64,000 nucleotides of DNA, taken from the NCBI GenBank assembly GCA_028278325.1, contig JANQEO010000213.1:121746-185745 (forward strand). The letters are read 5' to 3'. The notes under the pieces are model-generated. The model was not told the origin of the DNA, did not search any database, and worked only from the letters and a program-made list of their open reading frames with translations. The DNA comes from Candidatus Binatia bacterium. Its GTDB lineage: Bacteria; Desulfobacterota; Binatia; UBA1149; JAJCZL01. Within the stretch, counting starts at the first letter, position 1, and every line of letters starts with the position of its first letter. This document shows positions 32,756-42,409 of the stretch, piece after piece. Made by a program: the position numbers and the translations under genes.

Positions 32756-32768
32756 CACTCTAAGAGTG
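32756..32768. promoter_or_regulatory. Perfect 13-bp palindrome just before the MerR-type regulator gene
   Basis: CACTCT-A-AGAGTG ends 7 nt before the GTG of the regulator. The dyad overlaps the expected ribosome-site position. MerR proteins bind dyads in their own promoters, so autoregulation is plausible. A second short inverted repeat, GTATA-AACA-TATAC, lies about 55 bp further upstream. Confidence 0.45.
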
Positions 32769-32775
32769 CGTACTC

Positions 32776-33531
32776 GTGGAATACAGCGTCGACGAACTCT
32801 CGATCGAGAGCGGCCTCAGTGTCGATACCATCCGCTACTATCAGTCCTTCGGGCTGCTGCCGGGCCCTGAACGCCGTGGGCGCAACGCGGTCTATAGTGA
32901 CAGCCACGTCGATCGCCTGAGCCTCATCCGCTCGATGTCGAGCCGCGGGTTCTCGTTGAAGGCCATACGCGAACTCTTGGCCGGGCGCGATTCCGGGGGT
33001 TCCGACAAGGCGCTGTTGGCCGCCATCGAGGAGGGCGCGCCGGCCGAGCAGTGTTCCAGTGAGGAATTCGCCAAGCGTCTGGGCATACCGCTGGCGCTAC
33101 TGCGTTCGGTGGAAAGAACCGGCCTGGCAGAGCCTCAACTCGGTGAAGACGGCCGCCATGGATACTCGCCGTCCGACCTGGGCATCGCCCGCGGAGCCAT
33201 CAAACTGCTCGGCTACGGTCTTCCCCTTACCGAGTTGCTGACCCTCGCCGTCAAACACGATCGCGCCGTTCGCAAGACGATCGACAAGGCGATCGATCTC
33301 TTCGACGACCACATTCGCAAGGGGGAAGACCGCAGTGAAGCCGACTCGGACGCAGTAGCGGAAGCGTACAAGGATCTGCTTCCCGTGGTTACCGGGCTGG
33401 TTGCTCACCATTTCCAGCGCGTGCTGGTCAACAGGGCGCTGGCGCGCTTGCGCAAGAGCGGTGAACGCGGAGTGCTCGAGGTCGCGTTGAAGACGACGTC
33501 GCGGTCGAGGCTGGGATTGAAATGGCGCTAG
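32776..33531 (+). CDS. MerR-family regulator with two winged-helix modules
   Basis: A 251-residue regulator. Residues 1-70 are a classical MerR DNA-binding domain (YSVDELSIESGLSVDTIRYY, then RGFSLKAIRELL). A second MerR-like module follows at about residues 93-155 (SSEEFAKRLGIPLALLRSVERTG and GYSPSDLGIARGAIKLLGYG). A C-terminal helical domain ends the protein. It has no Cys-rich metal loop, so a metal ligand is unlikely. Its last 10 nt overlap the methyltransferase gene that begins the menaquinone cluster, suggesting it controls or is co-expressed with that pathway. Confidence 0.83.
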   Translation: MEYSVDELSIESGLSVDTIRYYQSFGLLPGPERRGRNAVYSDSHVDRLSLIRSMSSRGFSLKAIRELLAGRDSGGSDKALLAAIEEGAPAEQCSSEEFAKRLGIPLALLRSVERTGLAEPQLGEDGRHGYSPSDLGIARGAIKLLGYGLPLTELLTLAVKHDRAVRKTIDKAIDLFDDHIRKGEDRSEADSDAVAEAYKDLLPVVTGLVAHHFQRVLVNRALARLRKSGERGVLEVALKTTSRSRLGLKWR

Positions 33532-34226
33532 CTCTGCCGCGTGGTGACGAGAAGCGCCGCACGGTCGAGAGAATGTTCGACCGTATCGCGCCGCGCTACG
33601 ATCGCCTGAACAGTCTCATCAGCATGGGGGCTCATGGTCACTGGAAGCGGTTGGCGGTCGCTGCGTTGGAGCTTGTCCCCGATGCGACGGTGATCGATCT
33701 GGCCTGCGGTACCGGTGATCTTGCTGCCGAGGCAAGAAAATACACCGAGCGTGTGGTGGGTGTGGATTTTTCTGCCGGGATGCTCGCCGAAGCTCAGCGT
33801 AGGGATGCATGCCGGGTTCTCGTGCGAGCTGACGCTGCTAGATTGCCGCTGGCCGACTCGTCTGCGGATGCCCTGGTCTGCGGATTTGCGCTGCGGAACT
33901 TCGTTGCGCTCGATGAGGTGTTCGCAGAATGCGCCAGGATCCTGCGTCCCGGGGGAAGGCTCGCCTTCATAGAGGTCGACCGGCCCGACAACGCGTTCGT
34001 GAGAGCATGCTTCGGGCTCTACTTCGGCCGGCTGGTGCCGGTGCTCGGCGGCCTTCTGTCCGACCGCTATGCCTACGCCTACTTGCCCTCGTCCGTCGAC
34101 TATCTCCCGGAACAGGAGGCTCTGACGACGATGTTGACCGATGTCGGCTTCCACGGCGTCGGCAAACGTCAGCTACTGGCCGGCACTGCGCAGTTGCTGA
34201 CCGCCACGCGAGGCCGGGTCGAGTGA
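33522..34226 (+). CDS. ubiE: Demethylmenaquinone/ubiquinone C-methyltransferase
   Basis: SAM-dependent methyltransferase of 234 residues that performs the last step of menaquinone synthesis. Signature segments are RTVERMFDRIAPRYDRLNSLISMGAHGHWK, the SAM site VIDLACGTGDLAAEA and the family motif GGLLSDRYAYAYLPSSVDYLPEQ. It opens a run of eight men genes and could equally be called menG. It overlaps the regulator upstream by 10 nt and menF downstream by 4 nt. Confidence 0.93.
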   Translation: MALALPRGDEKRRTVERMFDRIAPRYDRLNSLISMGAHGHWKRLAVAALELVPDATVIDLACGTGDLAAEARKYTERVVGVDFSAGMLAEAQRRDACRVLVRADAARLPLADSSADALVCGFALRNFVALDEVFAECARILRPGGRLAFIEVDRPDNAFVRACFGLYFGRLVPVLGGLLSDRYAYAYLPSSVDYLPEQEALTTMLTDVGFHGVGKRQLLAGTAQLLTATRGRVE

Positions 34227-35512
34227 TCGTGGAACAGACTGAAACCACCTACGCCGTTTGCCTCACCAGAAAGGTGGCCGAGCCTTCCGACTTCGTCGAG
34301 CTGATCGCCGACTCGACGACTCGGCCTGCTTTCTACTGGGAACACCCCGAGAGCGGTGAGGCGGTCGCGGGTCTTGGCGCCGCCGTCGAGATTCGGTGTT
34401 CAGGGCCGCATCGCTTCGCGGAAGCTTCGCGACGTGCCGTGGACGAACTGCGAAAGGTCGGGAGAGGCGGCGTCGAAGGCCCGGGGCCCTTGGTGTTGGG
34501 CGGTTTCGGCTTCTCCGACGAAGACGCGAGCGGGAGACAGTGGCGAGAGTTTCCGTCCGTACGGCTCTTCATTCCGGAATTGACGTGGATCAGAACCGGT
34601 GGGCAGTGCTGGGAGATCAGTGTTAGCGGGACGGCCGGCGGCAGCCTGAACGGTGACAACGGTCGGGGAACGCCGCCATATGAGCTGGCCTCGGAATCGG
34701 GCGAGCGCCAAGTGCCGGCATCGAATTGGGAGAGCCGAGTGGAAGAGGCTTTGCGCCTGCTTCATGACGGCTCTCTGCGTAAGGTCGTGCTCGCACGCTC
34801 CAAGCATCTGGACCCCGGCGCCGTCGTATGCGCCGCTGATGCTGCACGGGTCTTGCGCGACTCCCGCCCCCAGTGCTTCACGTACTGGGTTCGTGGCGGC
34901 GAGACCGAGTTCGTCGGATCGACCCCGGAGCTTCTCGCCAGGGTCGACGGCAGCGCGGTGCAGACGGTGGCGCTTGCCGGATCGGCGCCGAGAGACCCCG
35001 ACCACCGCCGGGACCGCGAAAACGCCGCTCGCCTGCAGGGCTGCGAAAAGAACCGAAGCGAGCACGATATCGTCGTGCAGGAAGTCAAGGGCAAGCTCAC
35101 CGACGTTTGCGGCTCCCTGGACTGCCCAGAGACGCCCGAGGTGAAGGCGTTTCCCGAAGCTTACCATTTGGCTACGCCGATATCGGGAAGGCTCGCGCGT
35201 CGCCTGACCGCCATCGAGGTTGCCGGTCTCCTGCACCCGACGTCGGCGGTCTGCGGGATTCCAAGTAGTCTGGCGGCAAGCCTCATAGCGAAAGGCGGGG
35301 AAGAGCGCGGGTGGTATTCGGGCCTCGTCGGTTGGATGCGTGCCGACGGTGATGGGAGTTTTGCCGTCGCCCTTCGCTCCGGTCTCTTGGACGGCGAGGC
35401 TGCCACGGTCTGGGCGGGAGCCGGCATCGTAGAGGCGTCCGATCCGCGAGCCGAGGCCGAGGAGATCGAATCCAAGATGGGCGCGTTGGCCTCGGTGCTC
35501 GAGAGGCGCTGA
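34223..35512 (+). CDS. menF: Isochorismate synthase
   Basis: Converts chorismate to isochorismate, the first committed step of menaquinone synthesis. The 429-residue chorismate-binding protein has LRKVVLARSK, TVALAGSAPR, HLATPISGRL, LHPTSAVCGIP, ERGWYSGLVGW and the Mg-binding tail GAGIVEASDPRAEAEEIESKM. It starts at GTG 34223 within the stop of ubiE (GTGA); a GTG two codons later is an alternative. Only 1 nt separates its stop from the menD start. Confidence 0.93.
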   Translation: MIVEQTETTYAVCLTRKVAEPSDFVELIADSTTRPAFYWEHPESGEAVAGLGAAVEIRCSGPHRFAEASRRAVDELRKVGRGGVEGPGPLVLGGFGFSDEDASGRQWREFPSVRLFIPELTWIRTGGQCWEISVSGTAGGSLNGDNGRGTPPYELASESGERQVPASNWESRVEEALRLLHDGSLRKVVLARSKHLDPGAVVCAADAARVLRDSRPQCFTYWVRGGETEFVGSTPELLARVDGSAVQTVALAGSAPRDPDHRRDRENAARLQGCEKNRSEHDIVVQEVKGKLTDVCGSLDCPETPEVKAFPEAYHLATPISGRLARRLTAIEVAGLLHPTSAVCGIPSSLAASLIAKGGEERGWYSGLVGWMRADGDGSFAVALRSGLLDGEAATVWAGAGIVEASDPRAEAEEIESKMGALASVLERR

Positions 35513-35513
35513 C

Positions 35514-37277
35514 GTGTCGGAGGTCGGCGACGCCAATGCGCGCGTAGCACGCGCAATCATCGACGAGCTCGTTCTCTCAGGGATCCGTGAGGTCTGCATA
35601 TCCCCGGGTTCTCGTTCCACCCCGCTCGTACTTGCCGCGGCTGCCAACGAGGACTTGCGGGACTGGGTTGTCACCGACGAGCGTAGCGCCGCATTCTTCG
35701 CTCTCGGTGCTGCCCGCGAAAAGGGCGAGCCGGTTCTCTTGATATGTACGTCGGGAACAGCCGCAGCGAACTACATGCCTGCAGTCGCAGAGGCGATGCT
35801 CGCGGCTGTGCCGCTGGTCCTACTCACCGCAGACCGGCCACCCGAATTGCGCGATTGCGCGGCGCCCCAGACCATCCATCAAGCGGGTCTCTATGGAACG
35901 CATGTCAAGTGGGCGGTCGACGTTCCCTGTCCGGGAAGCGGCGAACCCTCCGAGGACTACTATAGGCGCCTCGCCTGCCGTGCTGCGGCGGTGGCCCGCG
36001 AGGAACCTGCGGGCCCCGTGCATCTGAACCTACCTTTCAGAGAGCCTCTTATGCCGAGCGCTGCGGGGTCGGCGAATCCAAACGTTTCGGTCATCGAAAC
36101 GAGCAGCGCGCGCACGCCCGCGGCACGTGTTCACGCGTCAAGACCGGGCGTTTCCGGCGAGGCTGTCAGTGAATTTCTGACAGGTTCTGCCGGCCTTGAG
36201 CGGGGCGTGATCGTCTGCGGTCCGCGTGCGAACGTGGAGCCCGCTGCCGTCATGGAACTCGCGGCGAGGCTCGGCTGGCCGCTGCTGGCGGATCCGTTGT
36301 CGGGTCTCCGCTACGGTTGCAAGAATCCGGGCGCACTTGTCGACGCCTACGATCTCTTGCTGCGCGACGAAGGCTTCCGCTCCGCGCACGAGGCGGAGGC
36401 CGTGCTGCAGTTCGGGGCGCCTCCGGTTTCCAAGGCCTTGGGGAACTATCTGCAATCGTTGCAGCGCTGCGAGCATACACTTGTCGCCGTGGCGCCTTTG
36501 TGGCCGGACCCCTGGCACCGCGTTACCTGTGTGGTCAGGGCGGGTGCCGACGACTTCTGTAGAAGCGTGGCCGGGCAGTTGCCCGAGGAAGGCCGGGATT
36601 CGTCGTGGCGCGACTCCTGGCTGTCGGCTTCCCGGGAGGCGCGTCGCCGTGCCGATGAGCAGGTCTCGGCCCAAGGCGACCTGTTCGAAGCCAAGGTGCT
36701 GACCGAACTCGTCTCGATAATGCCCGACGATTCCGTTCTGCACGTCGGCAACAGCATGCCCGTGCGTGATCTGGATACCTACGTAGGCGCCTCGTCTCGT
36801 TCCCTCCGAGTCGGTTGCAACCGGGGCGCCAATGGTATCGACGGTGTGCTCTCGACGGCTGTGGGCGCTGCAGCCGTGACCCGCGGGCCGCTGGCACTGG
36901 TGCTCGGGGATCTCAGTTTCCTGCATGACATCGGCGGCCTGCAAGCGGCGTTTCGTCATGCCGTGAACGCTACGGTGGTAGTCGTCGACAACGACGGGGG
37001 CGGAGTGTTCTCCTTCCTACCTCAGGCCGGTCTGGACACGGTGTTCGAAGATTACTTCGCCACGCCCCACGGGCTCGACATCGGGACGTCGATCGAGCCC
37101 TTCGGCGCAAGGCTCCATAGAGTCGGTGGTTGGCAGGAGTTCAGAGCGGCAGCGAGGGAATCGCTCGGGCGTGACGGGTTGGACGTCTTGGTCGTACCGT
37201 CACAACGTGAGGAGAATCGTCGCCTCCATGCGCGCATCGCAGGAGCAGTCCTCGACGGGATGGGTGCGAACCAGTGA
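35514..37277 (+). CDS. menD: SEPHCHC synthase (2-oxoglutarate-dependent)
   Basis: Thiamine-diphosphate enzyme that adds 2-oxoglutarate-derived succinic semialdehyde to isochorismate. The 587 residues are normal for the family. Visible motifs are CISPGSRSTPL, SGTAAANYMPAVAEA, GPVHLNLPFREPL, CNRGANGIDGVLSTA, the ThDP site GDLSFLHDIGGLQAA and VDNDGGGVFSFLPQ. It starts with GTG and overlaps menH by 4 nt. Confidence 0.96.
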   Translation: MSEVGDANARVARAIIDELVLSGIREVCISPGSRSTPLVLAAAANEDLRDWVVTDERSAAFFALGAAREKGEPVLLICTSGTAAANYMPAVAEAMLAAVPLVLLTADRPPELRDCAAPQTIHQAGLYGTHVKWAVDVPCPGSGEPSEDYYRRLACRAAAVAREEPAGPVHLNLPFREPLMPSAAGSANPNVSVIETSSARTPAARVHASRPGVSGEAVSEFLTGSAGLERGVIVCGPRANVEPAAVMELAARLGWPLLADPLSGLRYGCKNPGALVDAYDLLLRDEGFRSAHEAEAVLQFGAPPVSKALGNYLQSLQRCEHTLVAVAPLWPDPWHRVTCVVRAGADDFCRSVAGQLPEEGRDSSWRDSWLSASREARRRADEQVSAQGDLFEAKVLTELVSIMPDDSVLHVGNSMPVRDLDTYVGASSRSLRVGCNRGANGIDGVLSTAVGAAAVTRGPLALVLGDLSFLHDIGGLQAAFRHAVNATVVVVDNDGGGVFSFLPQAGLDTVFEDYFATPHGLDIGTSIEPFGARLHRVGGWQEFRAAARESLGRDGLDVLVVPSQREENRRLHARIAGAVLDGMGANQ

Positions 37278-38152
37278 TAGGACGCTTCCCCTTCGACGGG
37301 CTCGAAGTAGAGTTTGCCGATGAAGGGCCGTCGGACGGTGAGGGTGTCATCGTCCTGTTGCACGGCTTCGCTTCCGACAAGGACAGTTGGCTACCCTTGC
37401 GTTCACGCATGGCCGAGTCTCTGAGAGTCGTGTCGGTCGATCTGCCGGGGTTCGGTGGGACTCCCGCCCCGAAAAGGCCGGCCGATGCGGAGATGGCCAA
37501 TGTGTCGCGGATGCTCGTCGCCATGTGGGAAGCGCTCGAGGTCAAGGGGCCCACGATCCTGGGCTACTCCATGGGTGGGCGGCAGGCCTTGCATCTGGCC
37601 GTGAATCACCCCGGTCGGGTTGGTTCGCTGATCCTGATCGGCGCGAGCGCCGGCTTGCAGGATCCCGTGGAAAGGGCGGAACGCCGCCGGCGCGACGAAG
37701 AACTGGCGGCTTACATCGAGGCGCATTCCATAGAGGAGTTCGTCGACCGCTGGCAGTCCCAGCCGGTCTTCGAGTCACAGCAGCGCCTACCGGCAGACGT
37801 CAGGAACGCTATCCGTACAGGTAGGCTCGCTTGCTCCCGCCAGGGCTTGGCAACGAGTCTGCGTTCGGCAGGAACGGGGGTTCAGCCATGGCTCGGCGAC
37901 CGCTTGGGCGAACTCGACATCCCCGTCGTCGTAGTAGCTGGAGAACTCGACGGGAAGTTCCGGGCCATAGGAGAAACTCTGGTCGATGCGATCAAGAGTG
38001 CGACCCTTCAGGTCGCCGATGGTGCCGGCCACGCTGTTCACATCGAGTCGCCCGACTGGCTCTGGGCCGTCGTGGACGAACACTTGGAAGGGCTTCGCCA
38101 CCGCGGGGCCGGAGCTAGCGCATTCAATACGGGAGAGAGGCAATGTCGATGA
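37274..38152 (+). CDS. menH: SHCHC synthase (alpha/beta hydrolase)
   Basis: Eliminates pyruvate from the MenD product. The 292-residue alpha/beta hydrolase has [13 protein letters not shown] (oxyanion region), the nucleophile elbow [10 protein letters not shown] (Ser) and the catalytic His in GAGHAVHIE. The segment after the His and the Arg in GGRQA match MenH rather than a generic esterase, and the position between menD and menB supports this. It starts with GTG overlapping the menD stop and overlaps menB by 10 nt. Confidence 0.9.
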   Translation: MIGRFPFDGLEVEFADEGPSDGEGVIVLLHGFASDKDSWLPLRSRMAESLRVVSVDLPGFGGTPAPKRPADAEMANVSRMLVAMWEALEVKGPTILGYSMGGRQALHLAVNHPGRVGSLILIGASAGLQDPVERAERRRRDEELAAYIEAHSIEEFVDRWQSQPVFESQQRLPADVRNAIRTGRLACSRQGLATSLRSAGTGVQPWLGDRLGELDIPVVVVAGELDGKFRAIGETLVDAIKSATLQVADGAGHAVHIESPDWLWAVVDEHLEGLRHRGAGASAFNTGERQCR

Positions 38153-38961
38153 ACTGGGAGAAAGTAAAGGACTACGAGGACATCTTGTACTCCAAGGCCG
38201 AGGGTATCGGTCGCATTTCGATCAACCGGCCCGAGGTCCGCAACGCGTTCAGACCTCAGACGGTCGTCGAGTTACTGGACGCGTTCGCTTGCGCTCGGGA
38301 CGATTCCGACATCGGGGTCGTTATCCTGACTGGTGAAGGCGACAAGGCTTTCTGCAGCGGTGGCGATCAACGCGTCAGGGGCAGCAAGGGATACGTCGGA
38401 GACGACGGCATAGCACGACTCAACGTGCTGGACCTGCAACGGTCTATCCGCAGCCTGCCGAAGCCCGTCATCGCCATGGTGGCCGGCTACGCGATCGGCG
38501 GAGGCCATGTGCTGCATTTGGTGTGTGACCTTTCGGTCGCGGCCGACAACGCCGTGTTCGGACAGACGGGCCCCAAGGTCGGCAGTTTCGACGGCGGCCT
38601 AGGCGCCAGCTATCTGGCTCGTGTGGTGGGGCAGAAAAAAGCCCGTGAAATCTGGTACTTGTGTCGCCAGTACAATGCCGAGCAAGCCTTGAGCATGGGG
38701 TTGGTCAATACCGTCGTACCACTTGCGGAGCTCGAGGCGACAACGGTGGAGTGGTGCAGGGAGATCCTTGCCAAGAGTCCGCTTGCCCTTCGTTGTCTCA
38801 AAGCCTCGTTCAACGCCGAGACCGACGGAATGGCCGGTATCCAGGAGTTGGCCGGCAACGCGACGCTGCTGTTCTACATGAGCGAAGAAGGACAGGAAGG
38901 CCGTGACGCTTTTCTAGAGAAGCGCGCCCCGGACTTCGGCAAGTTCCAACGGGTGCCGTGA
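38143..38961 (+). CDS. menB: 1,4-dihydroxy-2-naphthoyl-CoA synthase
   Basis: Crotonase-fold ring-closing enzyme, 272 residues. Diagnostic segments are [61 protein letters not shown] and [13 protein letters not shown], all typical of MenB. The catalytic Asp in GSFDGG and the Tyr near the C-terminus ([16 protein letters not shown]) are present. It overlaps menH by 10 nt and menA by 4 nt. Confidence 0.96.
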   Translation: MSMNWEKVKDYEDILYSKAEGIGRISINRPEVRNAFRPQTVVELLDAFACARDDSDIGVVILTGEGDKAFCSGGDQRVRGSKGYVGDDGIARLNVLDLQRSIRSLPKPVIAMVAGYAIGGGHVLHLVCDLSVAADNAVFGQTGPKVGSFDGGLGASYLARVVGQKKAREIWYLCRQYNAEQALSMGLVNTVVPLAELEATTVEWCREILAKSPLALRCLKASFNAETDGMAGIQELAGNATLLFYMSEEGQEGRDAFLEKRAPDFGKFQRVP

Positions 38962-39821
38962 CGTCGGCTTGGTTGGCGGCCGCTCGGCCGAGAACCTTGG
39001 TTGCCTCGGTGGTTCCTGTTTGCGTCGGGGTGTCTCTCGCAGCGCGGGCAGGTTCTTTCAAGCCGATGATCGCCGCCGCCACTCTGCTTGCTGCGGTTCT
39101 CATCCAGGTTGCCACCAACTTTGCCAACGACTACTACGATTTTTTTCACGGGGCCGATCGTGAGGACCGGCTCGGACCCACCCGGGTCACTCAGGCGGGG
39201 TTGATCCAACCCGGAACCGTACGTAACGCCGCGTTCGCTTCGTTACTGCTCGCCGCGGTTTTGGGGTTGGTCCTCATACGTGAGGGCGGCTGGCCCATCG
39301 CCGTAATCGGCATAGCCGGGCTTGTATGCGCGGTAGCTTACACGGGCGGTCCATATCCGCTGGCCTATCACGGGCTTGGTGATCTCTTCGTGTTCATCTT
39401 CTTCGGGGTGATTGCTGTCTGTGGAACCTTCTACCTGCAAACAGGCACGGTGAGCTTGCACGCGGCTCTGGCTTCGGCTGCCGTCGGCTCGTTGGCTACC
39501 GCAATTCTTGTAGTCAACAACCTTCGCGACATCGCCACAGACGAGCGCAGCGGGAAGAACACCATGGCCGTTCGCATAGGCGAGTCGGGCACGCGGCGGC
39601 AGTATGCCGGGCTTCTGGTGGCAAGCGTCGCTCTTTCCGCGGCTCTCGCTACCTCTGTAGGCGGCGGTGTCTGGCTCGCCTTGGCTGCAGCTCCGGTGGC
39701 TGCGCGCGAGATAATGAACCTGGCGAGCCGCGAAGGTGAAGCCCTGAACAACAGTCTCGCGGGAACGGCAAGGCTACACCTTTTGTACGGCGTATTGCTC
39801 TGCGCGGGTCTGCTCATATGA
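38958..39821 (+). CDS. menA: 1,4-dihydroxy-2-naphthoate prenyltransferase
   Basis: Membrane prenyltransferase of 287 residues that attaches the isoprenoid side chain. The Asp-rich motif [11 protein letters not shown] and the second motif [22 protein letters not shown] bind the prenyl diphosphate through magnesium. Several membrane helices follow. It starts with GTG within the menB stop, and its stop overlaps the menC ATG by 4 nt. Confidence 0.95.
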   Translation: MTSAWLAAARPRTLVASVVPVCVGVSLAARAGSFKPMIAAATLLAAVLIQVATNFANDYYDFFHGADREDRLGPTRVTQAGLIQPGTVRNAAFASLLLAAVLGLVLIREGGWPIAVIGIAGLVCAVAYTGGPYPLAYHGLGDLFVFIFFGVIAVCGTFYLQTGTVSLHAALASAAVGSLATAILVVNNLRDIATDERSGKNTMAVRIGESGTRRQYAGLLVASVALSAALATSVGGGVWLALAAAPVAAREIMNLASREGEALNNSLAGTARLHLLYGVLLCAGLLI

Positions 39822-40933
39822 GAATAGCCTCCCTCGATGTACGCCCCTACCGGCTACCTCTGCGCAGGCCTTTCCATGTATCGAGTGGCTCCGTCGAAGA
39901 GCGTGAGGGTTTCATAATAGAGCTGTGCGACGAAGACGGGGTTCGCGGATGTGGCGAGGCCGCTCCCGTTCACTGGACCGGAGCCGAACCCGTCGAAGCG
40001 GCTGCGAGTGCGCTCGCACAGTTGCAGAGGCAAGTCGCCGGGGGGTTCGATTTCGAGTTCGGGCGGTTGTCGGAGCTTTGTTCCACATCTCGATCCGCCG
40101 CTTGCGCGGTGGATACCGCCCTGTGTGATCTTGCAGCAAGGCGCAAGGGTGTGAGCGTTGCCGAGTATCTCGGCGGCAAGGCTCCACTCCCGCAACGGAT
40201 CGCGAGCTTGGCCTTCGGGGATGTCCCGCTGGAGTTGGCGCGAGACGTGGCAGGTCTGTGCGCGGCCGGTTACCGGACGGTGAAAATAAAGGTAGGCGCG
40301 CGCAGCCTAGAGGAAGACATCAAGAGGGTCACCGAATCCGCTCGGGCTTTATCGGAGATGGTTTGTCTTCGCTTGGATGCCAACCGGGCATGGAGCCTCG
40401 AGGAAGCGCGGAGGTTTCTCGAGGCGGTAGCCGGACTGCCGATCGATTTCATAGAAGAGCCCTTGTCGCCGGCTTGCGGAGAGTCGGGATGGCGTAACCT
40501 GGCCGCCTCGTCGCCGATTCGTTTGGCGGCCGACGAGAGTATCGAAGAAGAAGACTCCTTGTCGCTTTGGTTGACCGAGGAGCTCTGCGACGTGGTCGTA
40601 CTCAAGCTCGGCAGGGTGGGTGGACCGCATGCCGGGCGGGCATTGGCCGAGAAGGCGATCGCCGCCGGCCGCGAGGTCGTGTTCACGGACTCCATCGAGA
40701 CGGATTTGGGACAGCTGGCTGCGCTGCACACCGCCGCGGCCTGTTCGGTCCGATGTGGGGAGACGGGTCTGGGCGGCGCGCGCCTCATGGAAGGACCGAT
40801 GAGTGGGGGCAGCGGGAGCGGGGGTGCTGGCGTGATAGGCCCGGTGTTCGATTTCGGCGGGGTAGGGCTCCGGGGCGGGCTTGGAGATCTGGGCAGCCCC
40901 GACGATGGCACAGCAGGCTCGGGGCAATGCTGA
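39818..40933 (+). CDS. menC: o-Succinylbenzoate synthase
   Basis: Enolase-superfamily dehydratase making o-succinylbenzoate. The barrel shows TVKIKVGAR (catalytic Lys pair), LRLDANRAW, FIEEPL, AADESIEEE and VVLKLGRVGG, covering the metal ligands and second Lys. The last roughly 45 residues are an unusual Gly/Ser-rich tail (SGGSGSGGAGVIG onward) beyond the usual end of the fold. The 3' end overlaps menE by 7 nt. Confidence 0.93.
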   Translation: MRIASLDVRPYRLPLRRPFHVSSGSVEEREGFIIELCDEDGVRGCGEAAPVHWTGAEPVEAAASALAQLQRQVAGGFDFEFGRLSELCSTSRSAACAVDTALCDLAARRKGVSVAEYLGGKAPLPQRIASLAFGDVPLELARDVAGLCAAGYRTVKIKVGARSLEEDIKRVTESARALSEMVCLRLDANRAWSLEEARRFLEAVAGLPIDFIEEPLSPACGESGWRNLAASSPIRLAADESIEEEDSLSLWLTEELCDVVVLKLGRVGGPHAGRALAEKAIAAGREVVFTDSIETDLGQLAALHTAAACSVRCGETGLGGARLMEGPMSGGSGSGGAGVIGPVFDFGGVGLRGGLGDLGSPDDGTAGSGQC

Positions 40934-42399
40934 CACGGTCTTGGCTGGAGACTGCCGCCCAGGCGCATCCGGACGCTGTCTACCTGGTAGAAGGGGCACG
41001 ATCGATCACTTTTGCTGAGATGTCTGCGCGTGTGCGAGTGCTGAGCCAGCGACTGCAAGCGCTTGGCGCAGAACACGGCAGCCGCATCGCGACGCTGGTC
41101 GGCAATGGCTCGCGGCTGGTGGAGTTGATGCATGCTTGTCAGTACCTGGGAACAGCGCTTGCGCCGTTGAACCCGTTGCTGACTCAGCGTGAGATCGACA
41201 CGCTACTCGATACCGCGAAGCCCGGGTTGCTTCTTTACGGCCCTGAATACGCAGACAAGGCATGCAAGTCCGTCGTTGCGCCCTGTGTCGAGACTGATGC
41301 AGAACTGGACGCCGTCGAGCCGATTGAGGCCTCACTTCCCGTCTTCGATCAGCACCGGGTGCTGACGATCCTATTTACGTCGGGGACGACCGGTCGACCC
41401 AAGGGTGCGCAACTCACGAATGCCAACCATCACGTGAGTGCAGTCGCTTCCGCTTCCCGTGTGGCGACAGGGTCTGAGTCACGCTGGCTCGCTTGCATGC
41501 CTCTTCATCATGTCGGCGGCCTGGCGATGTTCGTACGTGCTGCCGTCGACGGCTCTCGGGTGGTGCTTCACCGTAGTTTCGATCCTCAGGACGTGATGCA
41601 GACTGTCGAGCATCATCGGATCACGCATATCTCGTTGGTCGCGAGGATGCTCGCCCGGATCCTCGACGATACGTCCGCCCCCGGTTGGGCCGAGACCCTC
41701 GAGCGTGTCTTGGTAGGTGGAGGCCGTCTGCCGGACCCACTGCTGCGCAGAGCCGTGGCTGCGGGGATTCCGGTTGTGCCTACCTACGGTCTTACCGAGG
41801 CCTGCTCTCAGGTTTGTACGGCCGAGCATGTGCGTGTCGATGCCGGTGAGGGGTGGTGCGGACGGCCTGTAGACGGCACCGAAATAGACATCGTAGATCC
41901 GGATGGAGAGGGGCGCGGTGAGATCCGCGTTCGGAGCGCCGCCGTCATGGAAGGTTATTTCGACGACGCGGAGTCGAGCGCCCGCGTGGTGCGCGACGGC
42001 TGGCTTTACACCGGCGACATCGGAGCCCTCGACCGAAGCGGCCAGCTATACGTCGAGTGCAGGCGCAGCGACCTCATCGTAACGGGCGGCGAGAACGTCT
42101 ATCCGGCCGAAGTGGAATCGGTGTTGGTTTCCCATCCGCGAATATCCGAAGCGGTCGTCTATGGTCGTCGAGACGACGAATGGGGTGAGCAAGTCTGTGC
42201 CGCGCTCGTGGCTGAAGGCGCGCCGCCCGGCCGGGAAGAGATCCGCAGCTGGTGCGGCGCGCGCTTGGCGCGCTTCAAGGTTCCTTCCCGCATCGGGTTT
42301 GTGGACCGCCTACCCGTCAATGCGAGCGGCAAGGTCGACAGAACGAACTTGCAACGCTTGGCCGAGAAGCGCTTTGACGAGACGGAGCGCAACGCTTAG
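40927..42399 (+). CDS. menE: o-Succinylbenzoate-CoA ligase
   Basis: Adenylate-forming ligase of 490 residues that activates o-succinylbenzoate. The AMP-binding signature is ILFTSGTTGRPKGAQLTN, followed by PTYGLTEACSQV, GWLYTGDIGALDRSG and the C-terminal Lys in NASGKVDRTNL. The ATG lies inside the end of menC. With ubiE, menF, D, H, B, A and C this completes the classical pathway except for the DHNA-CoA thioesterase. Confidence 0.93.
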   Translation: MLTRSWLETAAQAHPDAVYLVEGARSITFAEMSARVRVLSQRLQALGAEHGSRIATLVGNGSRLVELMHACQYLGTALAPLNPLLTQREIDTLLDTAKPGLLLYGPEYADKACKSVVAPCVETDAELDAVEPIEASLPVFDQHRVLTILFTSGTTGRPKGAQLTNANHHVSAVASASRVATGSESRWLACMPLHHVGGLAMFVRAAVDGSRVVLHRSFDPQDVMQTVEHHRITHISLVARMLARILDDTSAPGWAETLERVLVGGGRLPDPLLRRAVAAGIPVVPTYGLTEACSQVCTAEHVRVDAGEGWCGRPVDGTEIDIVDPDGEGRGEIRVRSAAVMEGYFDDAESSARVVRDGWLYTGDIGALDRSGQLYVECRRSDLIVTGGENVYPAEVESVLVSHPRISEAVVYGRRDDEWGEQVCAALVAEGAPPGREEIRSWCGARLARFKVPSRIGFVDRLPVNASGKVDRTNLQRLAEKRFDETERNA

Positions 42400-42409
42400 C
42401 CTCGGTCTC

